NCBI GenBank assembly: GCA_910578075.1
Contig: CAJTPK010000017.1
Location: forward strand, 1 to 64,000
Reading direction: 5' to 3'
Length of the DNA stretch: 64,000 nucleotides
Source: an uncultured Muribaculaceae bacterium
GTDB lineage: Bacteria; Bacteroidota; Bacteroidia; Bacteroidales; Muribaculaceae
Position 1 is the first letter of the stretch; every line of letters starts with the position of its first letter. A program made the position numbers and the translations under genes. Shown here in pieces: positions 1 to 8,688 of this stretch. A model generated the notes under the pieces. That model ran no database searches, was not told the DNA's origin, and saw nothing but the letters and a program-made list of their open reading frames with translations.

Positions 1-51
1 ACGACCCCGAGATTACAAATCACGTGCTCTGGCCAACTGAGCTAAAGAGGC
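1..51 (-). tRNA. tRNA-Thr (anticodon TGT), 5' part only
   Basis: Read on the minus strand, the segment starts with an acceptor strand GCCTCTT, followed by a canonical D arm (AGCTCAGTTGG..GAGC) and an anticodon loop TTTGTAA. The anticodon is therefore TGT, which reads threonine ACA codons. The T arm and the 3' acceptor strand lie beyond the left edge, so the gene is partial here. A good promoter lies just upstream (positions 105-136). No integrase or attachment-site duplication is seen next to it. Confidence 0.9.
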
Positions 52-104
52 ATTTCGTCTCGTCTTTTCCTTTATCAGGAACAGCGCTTAGACGAATTCG
101 ACTG

Positions 105-136
105 CAAAGTTATAACAATTTTTCAGTCTCACCAAA
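105..136 (-). promoter_or_regulatory. Bacteroidetes-type promoter for tRNA-Thr
   Basis: On the minus strand there is a -33 TTTG (133-136), a 20-nt spacer, and a -7 TAACTTTG (105-112) that fits TAnnTTTG exactly. It lies about 54 bases upstream of the mature tRNA 5' end. Confidence 0.7.
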
Positions 137-183
137 TTTTCAAGGAAAAATTTTCTAAAAAAATATCTTATTCTTTTAATTCC

Positions 184-2028
184 TTATTCTACAGTCACTG
201 ATTTCGCCAGATTTCGAGGCATATCAACATCCTTTCCTTTATTGATGGCGATATAGTAAGACAGTAACTGCAAGGGGATTGAGGTGATGATTGGTGACAG
301 GCACTCCGGCACCTCCGGCACCTCAAGCACATGATCGGCTATATTCCGGATCACACTGTCGCCTTCGGTCACTATGGCGATAATGCTGCCGCCTCTGGCT
401 TTCACCTGCTGGACATTGCTTACGATCTTGTCGTAAAGGTGATCCTGAGGAGCAACGATAACAGAGGGCATCTCCGCATCGATAAGAGCGATGGGACCAT
501 GCTTCATCTCCGCAGCCGGATACCCTTCTGCATGTATATATGAAATCTCCTTAAGCTTCAACGCTCCCTCAAGCGCGACAGGATAGTTGTAGCCTCGTCC
601 CAGATAAAGGAAATTACGCGCGTAGGTGTAGATAAGCGACAGGCGTTCTATTCTGCCGTTGAGCTTCAGAACATGCTCCACAAGCTCCGGTATTCTGAGA
701 ATCACCTTGCCAAGCTCTTCGATCTGCTCTGCTGTCAGTGTGCCGCGCAATTCGGCGGTGGCCATTGCAATCAGCGTAAGCACCATCACCTGCCCGGTGA
801 ATGCCTTTGTCGATGCCACACCGATCTCCGGTCCTACATGGATATAGGCTCCGCTGTCGGTCTCGCGCGGAATTGAACTACCCACTGCATTGCTTATGCC
901 GAATACGAAAGCTCCCATGCTGCGGGCGATCTTCACAGCCGCCAGAGTGTCGGCAGTCTCACCGCTCTGAGAAAGCGCGATAACGATATCACCAGGACCG
1001 AGCACAGGATTTGAATAGCGGAATTCACTCGCATATTCAACCTCTACGGGCACCTTACACATCTCCTGGATAAGATATTTACCGATGAGTCCGGCATGCC
1101 ATGATGTTCCACAAGCCACAATGATTATACGTTTTGCCGCACGGAAAATATCTTTATTATCCCTGACACCACTTATTATTACGCGCTTGCCACCCTCTAC
1201 CACACGGCCACGGATACACTCGCGCAGAGTTGTGGGCTGCTCGAAGATCTCTTTAAGCATGAATGACGGATATCCCCCCTTCTCAAGCTGTGATATAGAC
1301 ATCTCAAGAGTCTTGACATCGATCTTGCTCTCTCGATTCTGCAGATTCAGGATCTTAAGCGGTTCGCCACGTTTTATAACAGCAATCTCGCCATCCTTAA
1401 GATATACGGCATCCTGAGTGTATTCAACAAACGGAGTTGCATCGGAAGCAAGGAAAGTCTCGTTTTCCCCTATTCCGATCACAAGCGGGCTACTCTGGCG
1501 CGCGGCTATGATAGTATCCGGATTATTCTTCTCGATAACGGCGATGGCATATGCACCTACCACCTGATTGAGCGCCTCACGGACAGCATCAACCAGCGAG
1601 CAGTTGTTTTTTATCTTGATATATTCGATAAGCTGCACGAGCACTTCGGTATCGGTCTCCGAATGAAAGCTGCAACCGTGCTCCATAAGAGCATCCTTCA
1701 GCACCTTGTAATTCTCAATGGTGCCGTTGTGCACAAGTGCCAGATTTCCGTCTTCGCTATATTGGGGATGGGCGTTACAGTCAGAAGGCTCGCCATGGGT
1801 AGCCCAGCGGGTATGCGCTATGCCGGCTGAAGCGCTTGTATCTTTATCTTTGCAGATAGCCTCCAAGTTCTCCACCTTTCCTTTGGCTTTAAACACATCG
1901 AGCCTGCCATCGTTAGATACTAATGCGATACCGGCGCTGTCATAACCACGGTATTCAAGTCTATGAAGACCTTTTATCAATACGTCATAAGCATTCCCGT
2001 CTCCGAGATATCCTACAATTCCACACAT
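184..2028 (-). CDS. glmS: Glutamine--fructose-6-phosphate aminotransferase (isomerizing)
   Basis: GlmS makes glucosamine-6-phosphate from fructose-6-phosphate and glutamine in the cytoplasm, the first step toward UDP-GlcNAc for peptidoglycan and lipid A. The protein is 614 aa, the usual length. It starts MCGIVGYLG, so Cys2 becomes the N-terminal nucleophile of the class-II glutaminase domain (about 1-220). HTRWATHG and HNGTIENY are typical glutaminase motifs. Two SIS sugar-isomerase domains follow (ACGTSWHA, SQSGETADT, STKAFTGQ), and the C-terminus is the diagnostic MPRNLAKSVTVE. It is transcribed alone from a promoter at 2173-2203, leaving a leader of about 140 nt. No glmS ribozyme was recognised in that leader. 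Confidence 0.98.
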   Translation of the reverse strand: MCGIVGYLGDGNAYDVLIKGLHRLEYRGYDSAGIALVSNDGRLDVFKAKGKVENLEAICKDKDTSASAGIAHTRWATHGEPSDCNAHPQYSEDGNLALVHNGTIENYKVLKDALMEHGCSFHSETDTEVLVQLIEYIKIKNNCSLVDAVREALNQVVGAYAIAVIEKNNPDTIIAARQSSPLVIGIGENETFLASDATPFVEYTQDAVYLKDGEIAVIKRGEPLKILNLQNRESKIDVKTLEMSISQLEKGGYPSFMLKEIFEQPTTLRECIRGRVVEGGKRVIISGVRDNKDIFRAAKRIIIVACGTSWHAGLIGKYLIQEMCKVPVEVEYASEFRYSNPVLGPGDIVIALSQSGETADTLAAVKIARSMGAFVFGISNAVGSSIPRETDSGAYIHVGPEIGVASTKAFTGQVMVLTLIAMATAELRGTLTAEQIEELGKVILRIPELVEHVLKLNGRIERLSLIYTYARNFLYLGRGYNYPVALEGALKLKEISYIHAEGYPAAEMKHGPIALIDAEMPSVIVAPQDHLYDKIVSNVQQVKARGGSIIAIVTEGDSVIRNIADHVLEVPEVPECLSPIITSIPLQLLSYYIAINKGKDVDMPRNLAKSVTVE

Positions 2029-2172
2029 AATTTATACTATTATTACGGCCACAAGCCAAAATCCTGTCAATCGGAACCAGGTTCATTGAACGACCTGTCT
2101 TGATATGAACAGGGATCATAATTTTTACGATGCGATCCGGCCGCTTAAAACATTCTTTTTTCTATTATCGTG

Positions 2173-2203
2173 CAAAATTACCAAAATTACGGATAAAAAG
2201 CAA
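2173..2203 (-). promoter_or_regulatory. glmS promoter
   Basis: On the minus strand, -33 TTG (2201-2203), a 20-nt spacer and -7 TAATTTTG (2173-2180). Predicted transcription starts near 2168, giving about 140 nt of untranslated leader before the glmS ATG at 2028. Confidence 0.65.
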
Positions 2204-2236
2204 GGGAGACTATCTTTTTTGCCGATAATCTCCCCT
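2204..2236 (-). terminator. Hairpin between the lipoprotein gene and glmS
   Basis: An inverted repeat with arms GGGAGACTATC and GATAATCTCCC pairs over ten of eleven positions. It sits directly after the small lipoprotein gene and next to the -33 box of glmS. On the minus strand it is followed by TTGCTTTTTA, which is compatible with a rho-independent terminator. Confidence 0.5.
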
Positions 2237-2280
2237 TTTATCAAATAAAATAGGCTTTTTATTTCCCATCAGGTTGTCAA

Positions 2281-2790
2281 TTACTTCGTATTTGGCTCTA
2301 CAGCCACTCCGTCGCCTGTAGCTATGACAGCTGTTGTATCTGTGTCGGGCATATCTTCGATCAGTCCTATCTCATCGGGTAATGTCAGATCCGGGCCGGA
2401 ACCTTCAGGAAGCGGAAAAGCCTCGTATTTCTGGAAATCCTGCACTTTCTTGATATTTTTCTCTCCGATCTGCGAATCGGAAGCGGCATAAATAGCTGTG
2501 CGGAACATATCTATATATGGAGAATTTGCCTTCATTGTGGCAAGATCCTGGGCGGCACGCGAATATTCAGCTGTGGAATCACTGGGCTGCTCATTAATGA
2601 TATCAAAATATTTCTGTGCATTGCGGGCATATTCACCACAATAGTCAATCATGACAGAATAATCTGTTTCCGAGAGAGTTTCATGTGAATCAATTTTTGC
2701 CGCAACTTCGGCGGGAGTAGGAGCTGAACCGGTGCACGCGGCAAATGCCATGCAGATCAGCGACAGGCAGATGGTCTTAAGTGTTTTCAT
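2281..2790 (-). CDS. Small lipoprotein of unknown function
   Basis: A 169-aa protein with a lipoprotein signal peptide; the lipobox ends AFAAC, with Cys19 as the lipidated residue. The rest is charged and soluble-looking, with no domain I recognise. Its tail is acidic and Thr/Pro-rich. It starts 23 bases after the stop of the NYN-domain gene, so the two are probably co-transcribed. Most likely an envelope lipoprotein specific to Bacteroidales. The function is unknown. Confidence 0.8.
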   Translation of the reverse strand: MKTLKTICLSLICMAFAACTGSAPTPAEVAAKIDSHETLSETDYSVMIDYCGEYARNAQKYFDIINEQPSDSTAEYSRAAQDLATMKANSPYIDMFRTAIYAASDSQIGEKNIKKVQDFQKYEAFPLPEGSGPDLTLPDEIGLIEDMPDTDTTAVIATGDGVAVEPNTK

Positions 2791-2812
2791 AATAATAAAT
2801 ATTTATGTGTGA

Positions 2813-3463
2813 TTAGAATTCATCTCCGAGCGGTGTGACCGCAGGCTCTCGGAGTTTATAAAGCAACATGCGTTTAAGCTGCGGATTCTCATCTGTCATT
2901 GACGATAGTTCCCAGTGCTGACCCGCTTCATCGCGCAAAAGCGGAGAAGTTGCGTCTACGTCTGAGAGGTTCCAGGTCAACAAAACTGTCTTTATCTTCA
3001 AAGCCTTCAGTTTTCTGACAAGCATCTCATGGTCAGCATCTCCGGTGATGAGCACCACGTAATCAAACTTTCTGAACGTGGCGAGTTCATATGCCTCGAG
3101 AGCGAACCATACGTCAACGCCCTTTTCCACAACCTCTGTCTGACCATCACGCTCCACCTCACGCAGATGCTTGTAATGGAATATCACATCATTCTCAATC
3201 AGAGTATCCTCAAATTTACGTTCATTATAAAGGAGATGCTTATCGTATGCCTCTTTCACACGAAAGCGTCCACGGAAATAATGGGCTTCCGTAATCTGGC
3301 AATCAGCCACATGGATATCTTCCGCGTAGGCGATAGTCGAACTGATAAAATCGAACAACGCCCGCACACGTATAATGGAACGCTCCTGAGCTTTCAAGGC
3401 ACGATTGATCTTGGCGTAATAGCCGCCATCAATAAAAACTCCTATAGACAGGTAATTCAGCAT
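2813..3463 (-). CDS. NYN-domain (LabA/DUF88-like) putative ribonuclease
   Basis: A 216-aa cytoplasmic protein of the PIN-like NYN family. It begins with the typical strand and acidic residue, SIGVFIDGGYYAKI (Asp in FIDGG). Later it carries KGVDVWFALEAYE and VLITGDADHEMLVRKL, the conserved acidic positions that bind metal in NYN nucleases, followed by the IKTVLLTW strand. Family members are thought to act on RNA, but the substrate here is unknown. The gene is upstream of, and probably co-transcribed with, the small lipoprotein gene. Confidence 0.85.
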   Translation of the reverse strand: MLNYLSIGVFIDGGYYAKINRALKAQERSIIRVRALFDFISSTIAYAEDIHVADCQITEAHYFRGRFRVKEAYDKHLLYNERKFEDTLIENDVIFHYKHLREVERDGQTEVVEKGVDVWFALEAYELATFRKFDYVVLITGDADHEMLVRKLKALKIKTVLLTWNLSDVDATSPLLRDEAGQHWELSSMTDENPQLKRMLLYKLREPAVTPLGDEF

Positions 3464-3672
3464 TTCTATTTAGCTTTCTATTTTTTAACTTTTATTATAA
3501 TATATAACGTACCCCATATCCGTCGGGTTTTCACAATTGTGTTAAAAAAACGGAGTCCCTAAATATAAAAATTCAAGTTCGTGATAAGGATGCTCCCAAA
3601 TAACGAAGAATACGCAGGATGTCGGATGCATAAGCCATCACAATTCCGATCTATTATATTTTTTTAGTTTTA

Positions 3673-3704
3673 TTTGCATTTATTCAAAATAATATGTAAC
3701 TTTA
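3673..3704 (+). promoter_or_regulatory. Promoter of the NVEALA-type operon
   Basis: -33 TTTG (3673-3676), exactly 20 nt of spacer, then TAACTTTA (3697-3704), which matches TAnnTTTG in all but the last base. It lies 25 bases before the first start codon at 3730. Confidence 0.5.
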
Positions 3705-3729
3705 CGATCGAACGATAAAATCTGGCATT

Positions 3730-4602
3730 ATGAATAAAACCAAAATGTGTCAACTTATCATCACAACTCTATTTGGGTTAGTTTTGTGGTCTTGTCATTC
3801 AGAAAAGTCCGATTACGAGAGGATTGTTTCAGAGTGGCAGGGGAGACAAATTTTGTTACCTAACGTCATGGCAGATATTTTGACAGGCAATACCATAGAT
3901 ATGAATGATGCAGATTTCACTATACTCACCTATGTGGATAGCATTGGATGCACCGGATGCAAGATGAAACTGCCACTTTGGAAGGAATTCCTTGGCTCTA
4001 TTGACAGTAATTGTGAATCTGATGTTCAATTTCTTATGGTCGTTGATCCCTCTGGGATTGAAGAACTCAATTACAATCTTAAACGTGAAGACTTTGATTA
4101 TCCTGTATATTTGGATAAGGAGAACAGGATTTCAAAAACGAACTTATTTCCTGATAAGACTTTGTTACAGACTTTCTTGATTGATAGAAGCAAGAAAGTG
4201 ATAGCGACAGGCAATCCACTATATTCATCTGAAATAGCAAGACTATACAAAGATATAATTGAGGGGAAGATGTCTGTGTCTGCTGAATCAGGGAATTTTG
4301 TATCTATAAGCGAGAGCCACATATCTCTTGGAGACCTGCATACTGGAGAAGTACAATCAAGAGAAGTAATACTCTCAAACCACAGCAATGACACAGTGCA
4401 CATAGAGAAAGTAGTTTCTTCATGTGACTGCACAGAATTGTCATTGCCGATAACATATATTTCTCCCAGATCTGATCTACAAACAATAATTCATTTTACC
4501 AGCGACTCAATCGCAGGCGATTTTGAGAGAACAGTTCACATATATTATTTGGACTTTGAATATCCCACAGTTATAAACATTTCCGGAAATATTATTCATT
4601 AA
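3730..4602 (+). CDS. Thioredoxin-fold plus DUF1573 lipoprotein
   Basis: A 290-aa lipoprotein (lipobox LWSC, Cys22). The N-terminal half reads as a thioredoxin-like domain: a strand TILTYVDSIG, then a CTGC pair (Cys74 and Cys77), later VQFLMVVDP and a YLDKENR strand. The C-terminal part (about 195-290) is a DUF1573 beta-sandwich: HISLGDLHTGEV, SNHSNDTVHIEKVVSSCDCTE. It is the first gene of a four-gene operon with a promoter directly upstream. The CxxC pair suggests a thiol-disulfide role at the cell surface or in the periplasm, perhaps on the cysteine-containing small protein encoded next. That link is inference. Confidence 0.8.
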   Translation: MNKTKMCQLIITTLFGLVLWSCHSEKSDYERIVSEWQGRQILLPNVMADILTGNTIDMNDADFTILTYVDSIGCTGCKMKLPLWKEFLGSIDSNCESDVQFLMVVDPSGIEELNYNLKREDFDYPVYLDKENRISKTNLFPDKTLLQTFLIDRSKKVIATGNPLYSSEIARLYKDIIEGKMSVSAESGNFVSISESHISLGDLHTGEVQSREVILSNHSNDTVHIEKVVSSCDCTELSLPITYISPRSDLQTIIHFTSDSIAGDFERTVHIYYLDFEYPTVINISGNIIH

Positions 4603-4652
4603 CACATCGTCTGGCAGTTGCAAATGTCAGATGAAAAAAAACAATTAACAAC

Positions 4653-4883
4653 ATGAAGACAAAATGTATGATCGCCCCAATAGTGGCAATCGTAGCTTTC
4701 GGCGCTACCGTTGGCTACAAAAATCAGACAGCGAATCCTGTTTGCTCTGAGCTCGTAATAGCTAATATCGAGGCACTAACCTATGACGAATGGGGCTATG
4801 ATCATGGCTGTGTGAGTAATGGAGACGGTTGTATTCTCAGATACAACCGTTGGTATCCGGACCTTTTGCCCAAAGACCTATGA
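4653..4883 (+). CDS. NVEALA-family small secreted protein
   Basis: A 76-aa protein with a basic start and a hydrophobic segment (about 6-22). A NIEAL motif follows at residues 38-42, matching the signature of the NVEALA family, which is of unknown function and found in Bacteroidales. After the motif come an aromatic stretch and two cysteines (53 and 60), with another at 31. The product is probably exported and may be processed near the motif. Its stop codon overlaps the next start (ATGA at 4880-4883), so translation is coupled. It sits between two lipoprotein genes, as is common for this family. Confidence 0.75.
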   Translation: MKTKCMIAPIVAIVAFGATVGYKNQTANPVCSELVIANIEALTYDEWGYDHGCVSNGDGCILRYNRWYPDLLPKDL

Positions 4884-5323
4884 TGAAAAGTTTGGCTAAA
4901 ACATTGTTTTGCGCGTGTGTCCTGAGCATGATTGTGTCGTGCTCAGGCTCATCCTCGTCGTCTTCTTCCGATGACACCCCTGAAATCATTGACTCTATTC
5001 CGATACATCAGATTGACGACAATGTCAAGATTCTCGAAGTGTATGACATGGGAAATTTTCCTGCGGGGGAAGAAGTGCCTTATGCCACAGTCATATGCAA
5101 TTTTGACAGCGTGAGAGGTGCAAGAATAACGAGCATCGACGGAGACAGTCTTGTCAACAAATGCAACCCATCACTTGATTCCATCGCCCCCGGGATGCTT
5201 ATATCCGTTGATTTCAAGCTCAGGGTGCCTGAAACAAAAGGGCCTTTCGACGCCACTATGCTGATACATTACAAAAATGTAAAGAATCCCTCGATAATTA
5301 AGCTCCATGGGTATGCGGAATAG
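4880..5323 (+). CDS. Lipoprotein, possibly a divergent DUF1573 domain
   Basis: A 147-aa lipoprotein. The start at 4880 is chosen because MMKSLAKTLF... gives a proper signal peptide with lipobox IVSC (Cys21) and because ATGA overlaps the upstream stop; an in-frame ATG at 4829 would leave the signal internal. A Ser-rich linker follows the Cys. The rest (YDMGNFPAGEEV, VDFKLRVPETKGPFDATMLIHY) resembles the DUF1573-type sandwich of the first operon gene but lacks its Cys pair. It also overlaps the next gene by about 17 bases. The function is unknown. Confidence 0.75.
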   Translation: MMKSLAKTLFCACVLSMIVSCSGSSSSSSSDDTPEIIDSIPIHQIDDNVKILEVYDMGNFPAGEEVPYATVICNFDSVRGARITSIDGDSLVNKCNPSLDSIAPGMLISVDFKLRVPETKGPFDATMLIHYKNVKNPSIIKLHGYAE

Positions 5324-6317
5324 ATATATGGTCACCATCCTGTCGGTCGCAATGGTTGTATGCTCATGCGGAAAAGGTGGATATGACATAGAAGAAAGTG
5401 TGACAGATGTTTCGAAACAGATAAACGCATTAGACACCGAAAACCTCCTCATTGGGAAATCATCGAATATATATGTCTATGGAGAGCGACTTTATATAGT
5501 AGATACCAAATCCAGCGACTGGATTCTTTATGTGTTTGATACAAAAAGCGGCAAATACTTAGGAAGCGCGCTTAAGCCCGGTCCCTCTCCGTATGAAATC
5601 TCAATACCCGGTGCTCTTGGCGTAGATGCCACCACCCACAATGCCCAGATGTTTGATTATGGACAGAACAGGATTGTGACTTTCAATGTGGATAGTATAC
5701 TTGCCGACAGCAAGAAAGACATATATACCTTGAGAAACCTAAATATGTCTGGGTTTCCCGACTCATACGTATATGTGAACGACTCCACCGGCTTCGGAAG
5801 ACTTATCATTCCTGATGGCAGAGATTCATACAGCCAGACGATATGCCACTATAACGCGGTGACCGGTGACATAAAGAAGTTCAACACAAGTGAAGCCGTA
5901 GGAGAAGGCAACCGTTCTACGGTCTCGGTGTCGCCTGATGGTAAGATGATAGTCGAGGCATGCCGCACGCAAGACCTCATTGTGCTGTATGACGCAGAAG
6001 GCAATCCTGTAAAGGAAATAAAGGGAGATTCGTATGAACCTGTCGCAGACAAAACTATGTCTTATTTCACAGGAGCTGCTGTCACAGACAACCATATACT
6101 GGCCGCATATTCCGGAAAAAAAGCGAATAAAGGATTTTATGGAGACCGTATTTTGGTTTTTGACTTTGACGGCAATTATATAAGAACTTTAAAGCTTGGC
6201 ATTGAAATAAGAAAAATGGCATATTCACAGGGTACAGACAATCTTTATATCAGTTCCCCTGACAGCATCCAGTTTGGTATCCTTTCGATTAGAGAAATTG
6301 AAGGCCTGACAAAGTGA
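5307..6317 (+). CDS. 6-bladed beta-propeller lipoprotein (TolB-like, BF3164 type)
   Basis: A 336-aa protein with a lipoprotein signal (MVVCSC, Cys19 or Cys21). The body is repeating strands of about 45 residues (IYVYGERLYIVDT, ILYVFDTKSGKYLG, MIVEACRTQDLIVLYDAEG, ILVFDFDGNYIRTLKL), typical of the TolB-like 6-blade family found with NVEALA genes in Bacteroidales. Several starts are possible: 5307, 5313 or 5328; the first two overlap the upstream gene. It is the last gene of the operon. It is probably a cell-surface or periplasmic partner of the NVEALA protein, but no ligand is known. Confidence 0.8.
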   Translation: MGMRNRYMVTILSVAMVVCSCGKGGYDIEESVTDVSKQINALDTENLLIGKSSNIYVYGERLYIVDTKSSDWILYVFDTKSGKYLGSALKPGPSPYEISIPGALGVDATTHNAQMFDYGQNRIVTFNVDSILADSKKDIYTLRNLNMSGFPDSYVYVNDSTGFGRLIIPDGRDSYSQTICHYNAVTGDIKKFNTSEAVGEGNRSTVSVSPDGKMIVEACRTQDLIVLYDAEGNPVKEIKGDSYEPVADKTMSYFTGAAVTDNHILAAYSGKKANKGFYGDRILVFDFDGNYIRTLKLGIEIRKMAYSQGTDNLYISSPDSIQFGILSIREIEGLTK

Positions 6318-6415
6318 TCCTCCCCGACCCTTCCTTATCAACGATAGCGGTGGATTTTCAGGAAGAATCTGTGAAAACGACAAGAAATACAAGAATCCAA
6401 GAGTGTCTATAAAAA

Positions 6416-6445
6416 GGCTCCGGAAGCCCTAAAGCCTCCGGAGCC
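6416..6445 (-). terminator. Terminator of the pepD operon
   Basis: Arms GGCTCCGGA and TCCGGAGCC pair perfectly over nine bases around a 12-base loop. On the minus strand the hairpin is followed by TTTTTATA, which fits a rho-independent terminator for the pepD gene ending at 6509. It may also stop transcription coming from the left. Confidence 0.75.
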
Positions 6446-6508
6446 CATAATTTATTTCACGTCCTGTTAAGCCGGTCGTCGGGCATACGCGGATATTCCG
6501 CTCCTCTT

Positions 6509-7969
6509 TTATGCCTGTGCGAGTCTGCGCAGGATATCGGTCAGCAGTTTCCAGAATTCCCCTACGGAAGCGATGTTGGCTTTCTCGTTGGGAGAATGGA
6601 TGTCTTTTAATGTCGGACCGAAGCTGACCATATCGAGATTCGGCATTTTCTCAAGGAAAAGACCGCACTCGAGTCCGGCATGCAGTGCCTCCACTTTCGG
6701 TTTCTGATGGAAAAGTTCCTCAAAACTTTCTTCTGCAACCTTAAGCACTCGTGAATCCGGATTAGGTGCCCATCCTACGTATGCGTCGTCGAACGCAACT
6801 TCAGCACCTATCATGCTGAAGAGAGCCTTGACACGATCAGCGATCTCATCCCTGCGTGAATCTACAGAAGAACGCTGGTGAACTGTTATCTCAATCCTAT
6901 CTGCAGTCACCATCTTCACGGAAGCGAGATTACAAGAGGTCTCCACAAGACCGGGGATGGCAAGAGACATACCCTGTACCCCATTGGGACATGCAAACAC
7001 CGCCGCGACAAGACGGCGCGCGGTAGCCGCATCTATCACTTTATCACGGCTCTTCTCCTCCGACACCTCAAACGAGAAGTCTTTCCCCTCGGCAGCCAAG
7101 AACTCCGCATGGACTGTTTTGTCAAACTCACTTGCGAATTTGTGGAACTCCTCCTCACATGAAGCGGGGACACCGATCACAGCATGTGAATCGCGCGGAA
7201 TGGCATTGGCAAGGTTACCACCGTCAATTTCCGCCAGTGATATTCCGAATCGAGCGTCAGCTTCCCATAGGAAACGGCATAATTGCTGATTGGCATTAGC
7301 GCGACCAAGAGCAATCTCCATACCGGAATGACCGCCTTTGAGATTACGGAAGGCGACGCGATGGAATATCTGGCCTTCTGCCGCATCCTCCATATAATAA
7401 GGAAGAGATGCTATTGTCACTTTACCTCCGGCACATCCGATCACAAGTTGACCCATCTCCTCCGAATCAAGATTCAGAAGGATATCACCGGTAACAAAAC
7501 CCTTCTCGAGTCCGTTGGCTCCTATCAGACCCTGCTCCTCATCAACGGTGAATAGACATTCGATTGGACCGTGCACAAGATTTTTGTCGAGAAGCACAGC
7601 CATGGCAGCCGCACATCCCATTCCATTGTCAGCGCCAAGCGTGGTGCCTTCAGCTCTCACCCATTCTCCATCAACAACAGTGACAATAGGATCTTTCATA
7701 AAATCGTGATCCACACCGGGACGTTTCTCAGCCACCATATCCTGGTGTCCCTGAAGGATTACTACCGGAGCATTCTCATGTCCCGGACTCGCAGGCTTGC
7801 GCATCATGACGTTACCCACCTTATCGGTGTGCACTTCTATGTCATGTCTGTTGGCCCAGTCAACAAGAAATTCCTTCATCTTGTCGAGGTGATGCGTAGG
7901 ACGCGGAATTTTTGTAATTTCATCGAAGCATTCCCATATAAGCTTCGGTTCAAGGTCTGTGATTTTCAT
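6509..7969 (-). CDS. pepD: Aminoacyl-histidine dipeptidase, second copy
   Basis: A 486-aa M20-family metallopeptidase of the PepD (cytosol non-specific dipeptidase) group, which splits Xaa-His and other dipeptides using two zinc ions. Metal-site motifs are visible: ILQGHQDMVAEK (His/Asp), LGADNGMGCAAAMA (bridging Asp), TVDEEQGLIGA (catalytic Glu and ligand Glu), LNLDSEE and ALHAGLECG. It is closely related to the other pepD in this operon along its whole length. Its ATG overlaps the muramidase stop by four bases (7966-7969), so it is the third and last gene of a coupled operon. Confidence 0.93.
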   Translation of the reverse strand: MKITDLEPKLIWECFDEITKIPRPTHHLDKMKEFLVDWANRHDIEVHTDKVGNVMMRKPASPGHENAPVVILQGHQDMVAEKRPGVDHDFMKDPIVTVVDGEWVRAEGTTLGADNGMGCAAAMAVLLDKNLVHGPIECLFTVDEEQGLIGANGLEKGFVTGDILLNLDSEEMGQLVIGCAGGKVTIASLPYYMEDAAEGQIFHRVAFRNLKGGHSGMEIALGRANANQQLCRFLWEADARFGISLAEIDGGNLANAIPRDSHAVIGVPASCEEEFHKFASEFDKTVHAEFLAAEGKDFSFEVSEEKSRDKVIDAATARRLVAAVFACPNGVQGMSLAIPGLVETSCNLASVKMVTADRIEITVHQRSSVDSRRDEIADRVKALFSMIGAEVAFDDAYVGWAPNPDSRVLKVAEESFEELFHQKPKVEALHAGLECGLFLEKMPNLDMVSFGPTLKDIHSPNEKANIASVGEFWKLLTDILRRLAQA

Positions 7970-8688
7970 GATTCTTGTTTTTTGAATTTGGCGTAAGCAT
8001 TAGCCATTTTTGTATGATACCCTCTTCGGGCATAGCTTGCGCCGTTATATTTTCGGGCGAACCCCGCCCAGTTTTTCTTTTTAAGGTCGGGAAGCATCCC
8101 GGCGTTTGTAATGAATGTGGCGAAAAGCTCCAGCTGCTCAAGCTCGGAATAGGACATCAGACGCACCATCTCATCCACCGACTCGCATCCGCACAGCTTA
8201 TAATTAAAGCCACCTATCTGGAACATTCCCCAGAATGTTCCCATATTCGCACCCTGGGCATTGGATTTGCGTGCGTTAATGAGCTGTGTCCACTCACGCA
8301 GCGCATAACCTGACAGTCCGGCCGGCACCTTTTCCCCTTTTGCCCCGGACTTATCCGGAGCCTTGCTACGGAAACGGTTGTACATTGCCCTGTCAAAATT
8401 TATCACCGGCACTCCGGGCGCCCAGAATCCTTTCATGGCCGAGCCTGCCTCGATTGAGACAACCGCCTTTATGGCAGCTACCTCAACTCCAAGTTCCTCA
8501 GCCACTATGCGGAAATCCTCATCCGTAAGCTTAGTGTATCGGGTTGTCTCATCCACAGAAGGCACTGAGTCAACCCTTACAGCCTTCACATCATCCTTTG
8601 GCTTCTGGGATTCCTCCTCACGATTTCCGCAGGCAGGACCGATGGCGACCAGAGTCGCCATCGCCGTGCCGAGGATCAACGATTTCAT
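7966..8688 (-). CDS. N-acetylmuramidase-family lipoprotein
   Basis: A 240-aa lipoprotein (lipobox IGPAC, Cys20) with a linker to about residue 55. The rest matches the N-acetylmuramidase family (DUF3380): VEVAAIKAVVSIEAG with the likely catalytic Glu, then VINFDRAMYNRFR and NMGTFWGMFQIGGFNY, and an end typical of the family (WAGFARKYNG..Y..KMANAY). It probably cuts the glycan backbone of peptidoglycan in the periplasm. It overlaps both neighbouring dipeptidase genes by four bases, so all three should be made together. This suggests a shared job in cell-wall turnover and use of released peptides. Confidence 0.82.
   Translation of the reverse strand: MKSLILGTAMATLVAIGPACGNREEESQKPKDDVKAVRVDSVPSVDETTRYTKLTDEDFRIVAEELGVEVAAIKAVVSIEAGSAMKGFWAPGVPVINFDRAMYNRFRSKAPDKSGAKGEKVPAGLSGYALREWTQLINARKSNAQGANMGTFWGMFQIGGFNYKLCGCESVDEMVRLMSYSELEQLELFATFITNAGMLPDLKKKNWAGFARKYNGASYARRGYHTKMANAYAKFKKQES

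Noticed and set aside
1..136. tRNA-Thr as an integration site for a mobile element
   Set aside because: No integrase, repeat of the tRNA end or phage-like gene lies on the visible side.
2029..2168. glmS ribozyme or riboswitch in the glmS leader
   Set aside because: The leader is long enough, but I see no glmS ribozyme core and this ribozyme is mainly known from Firmicutes.
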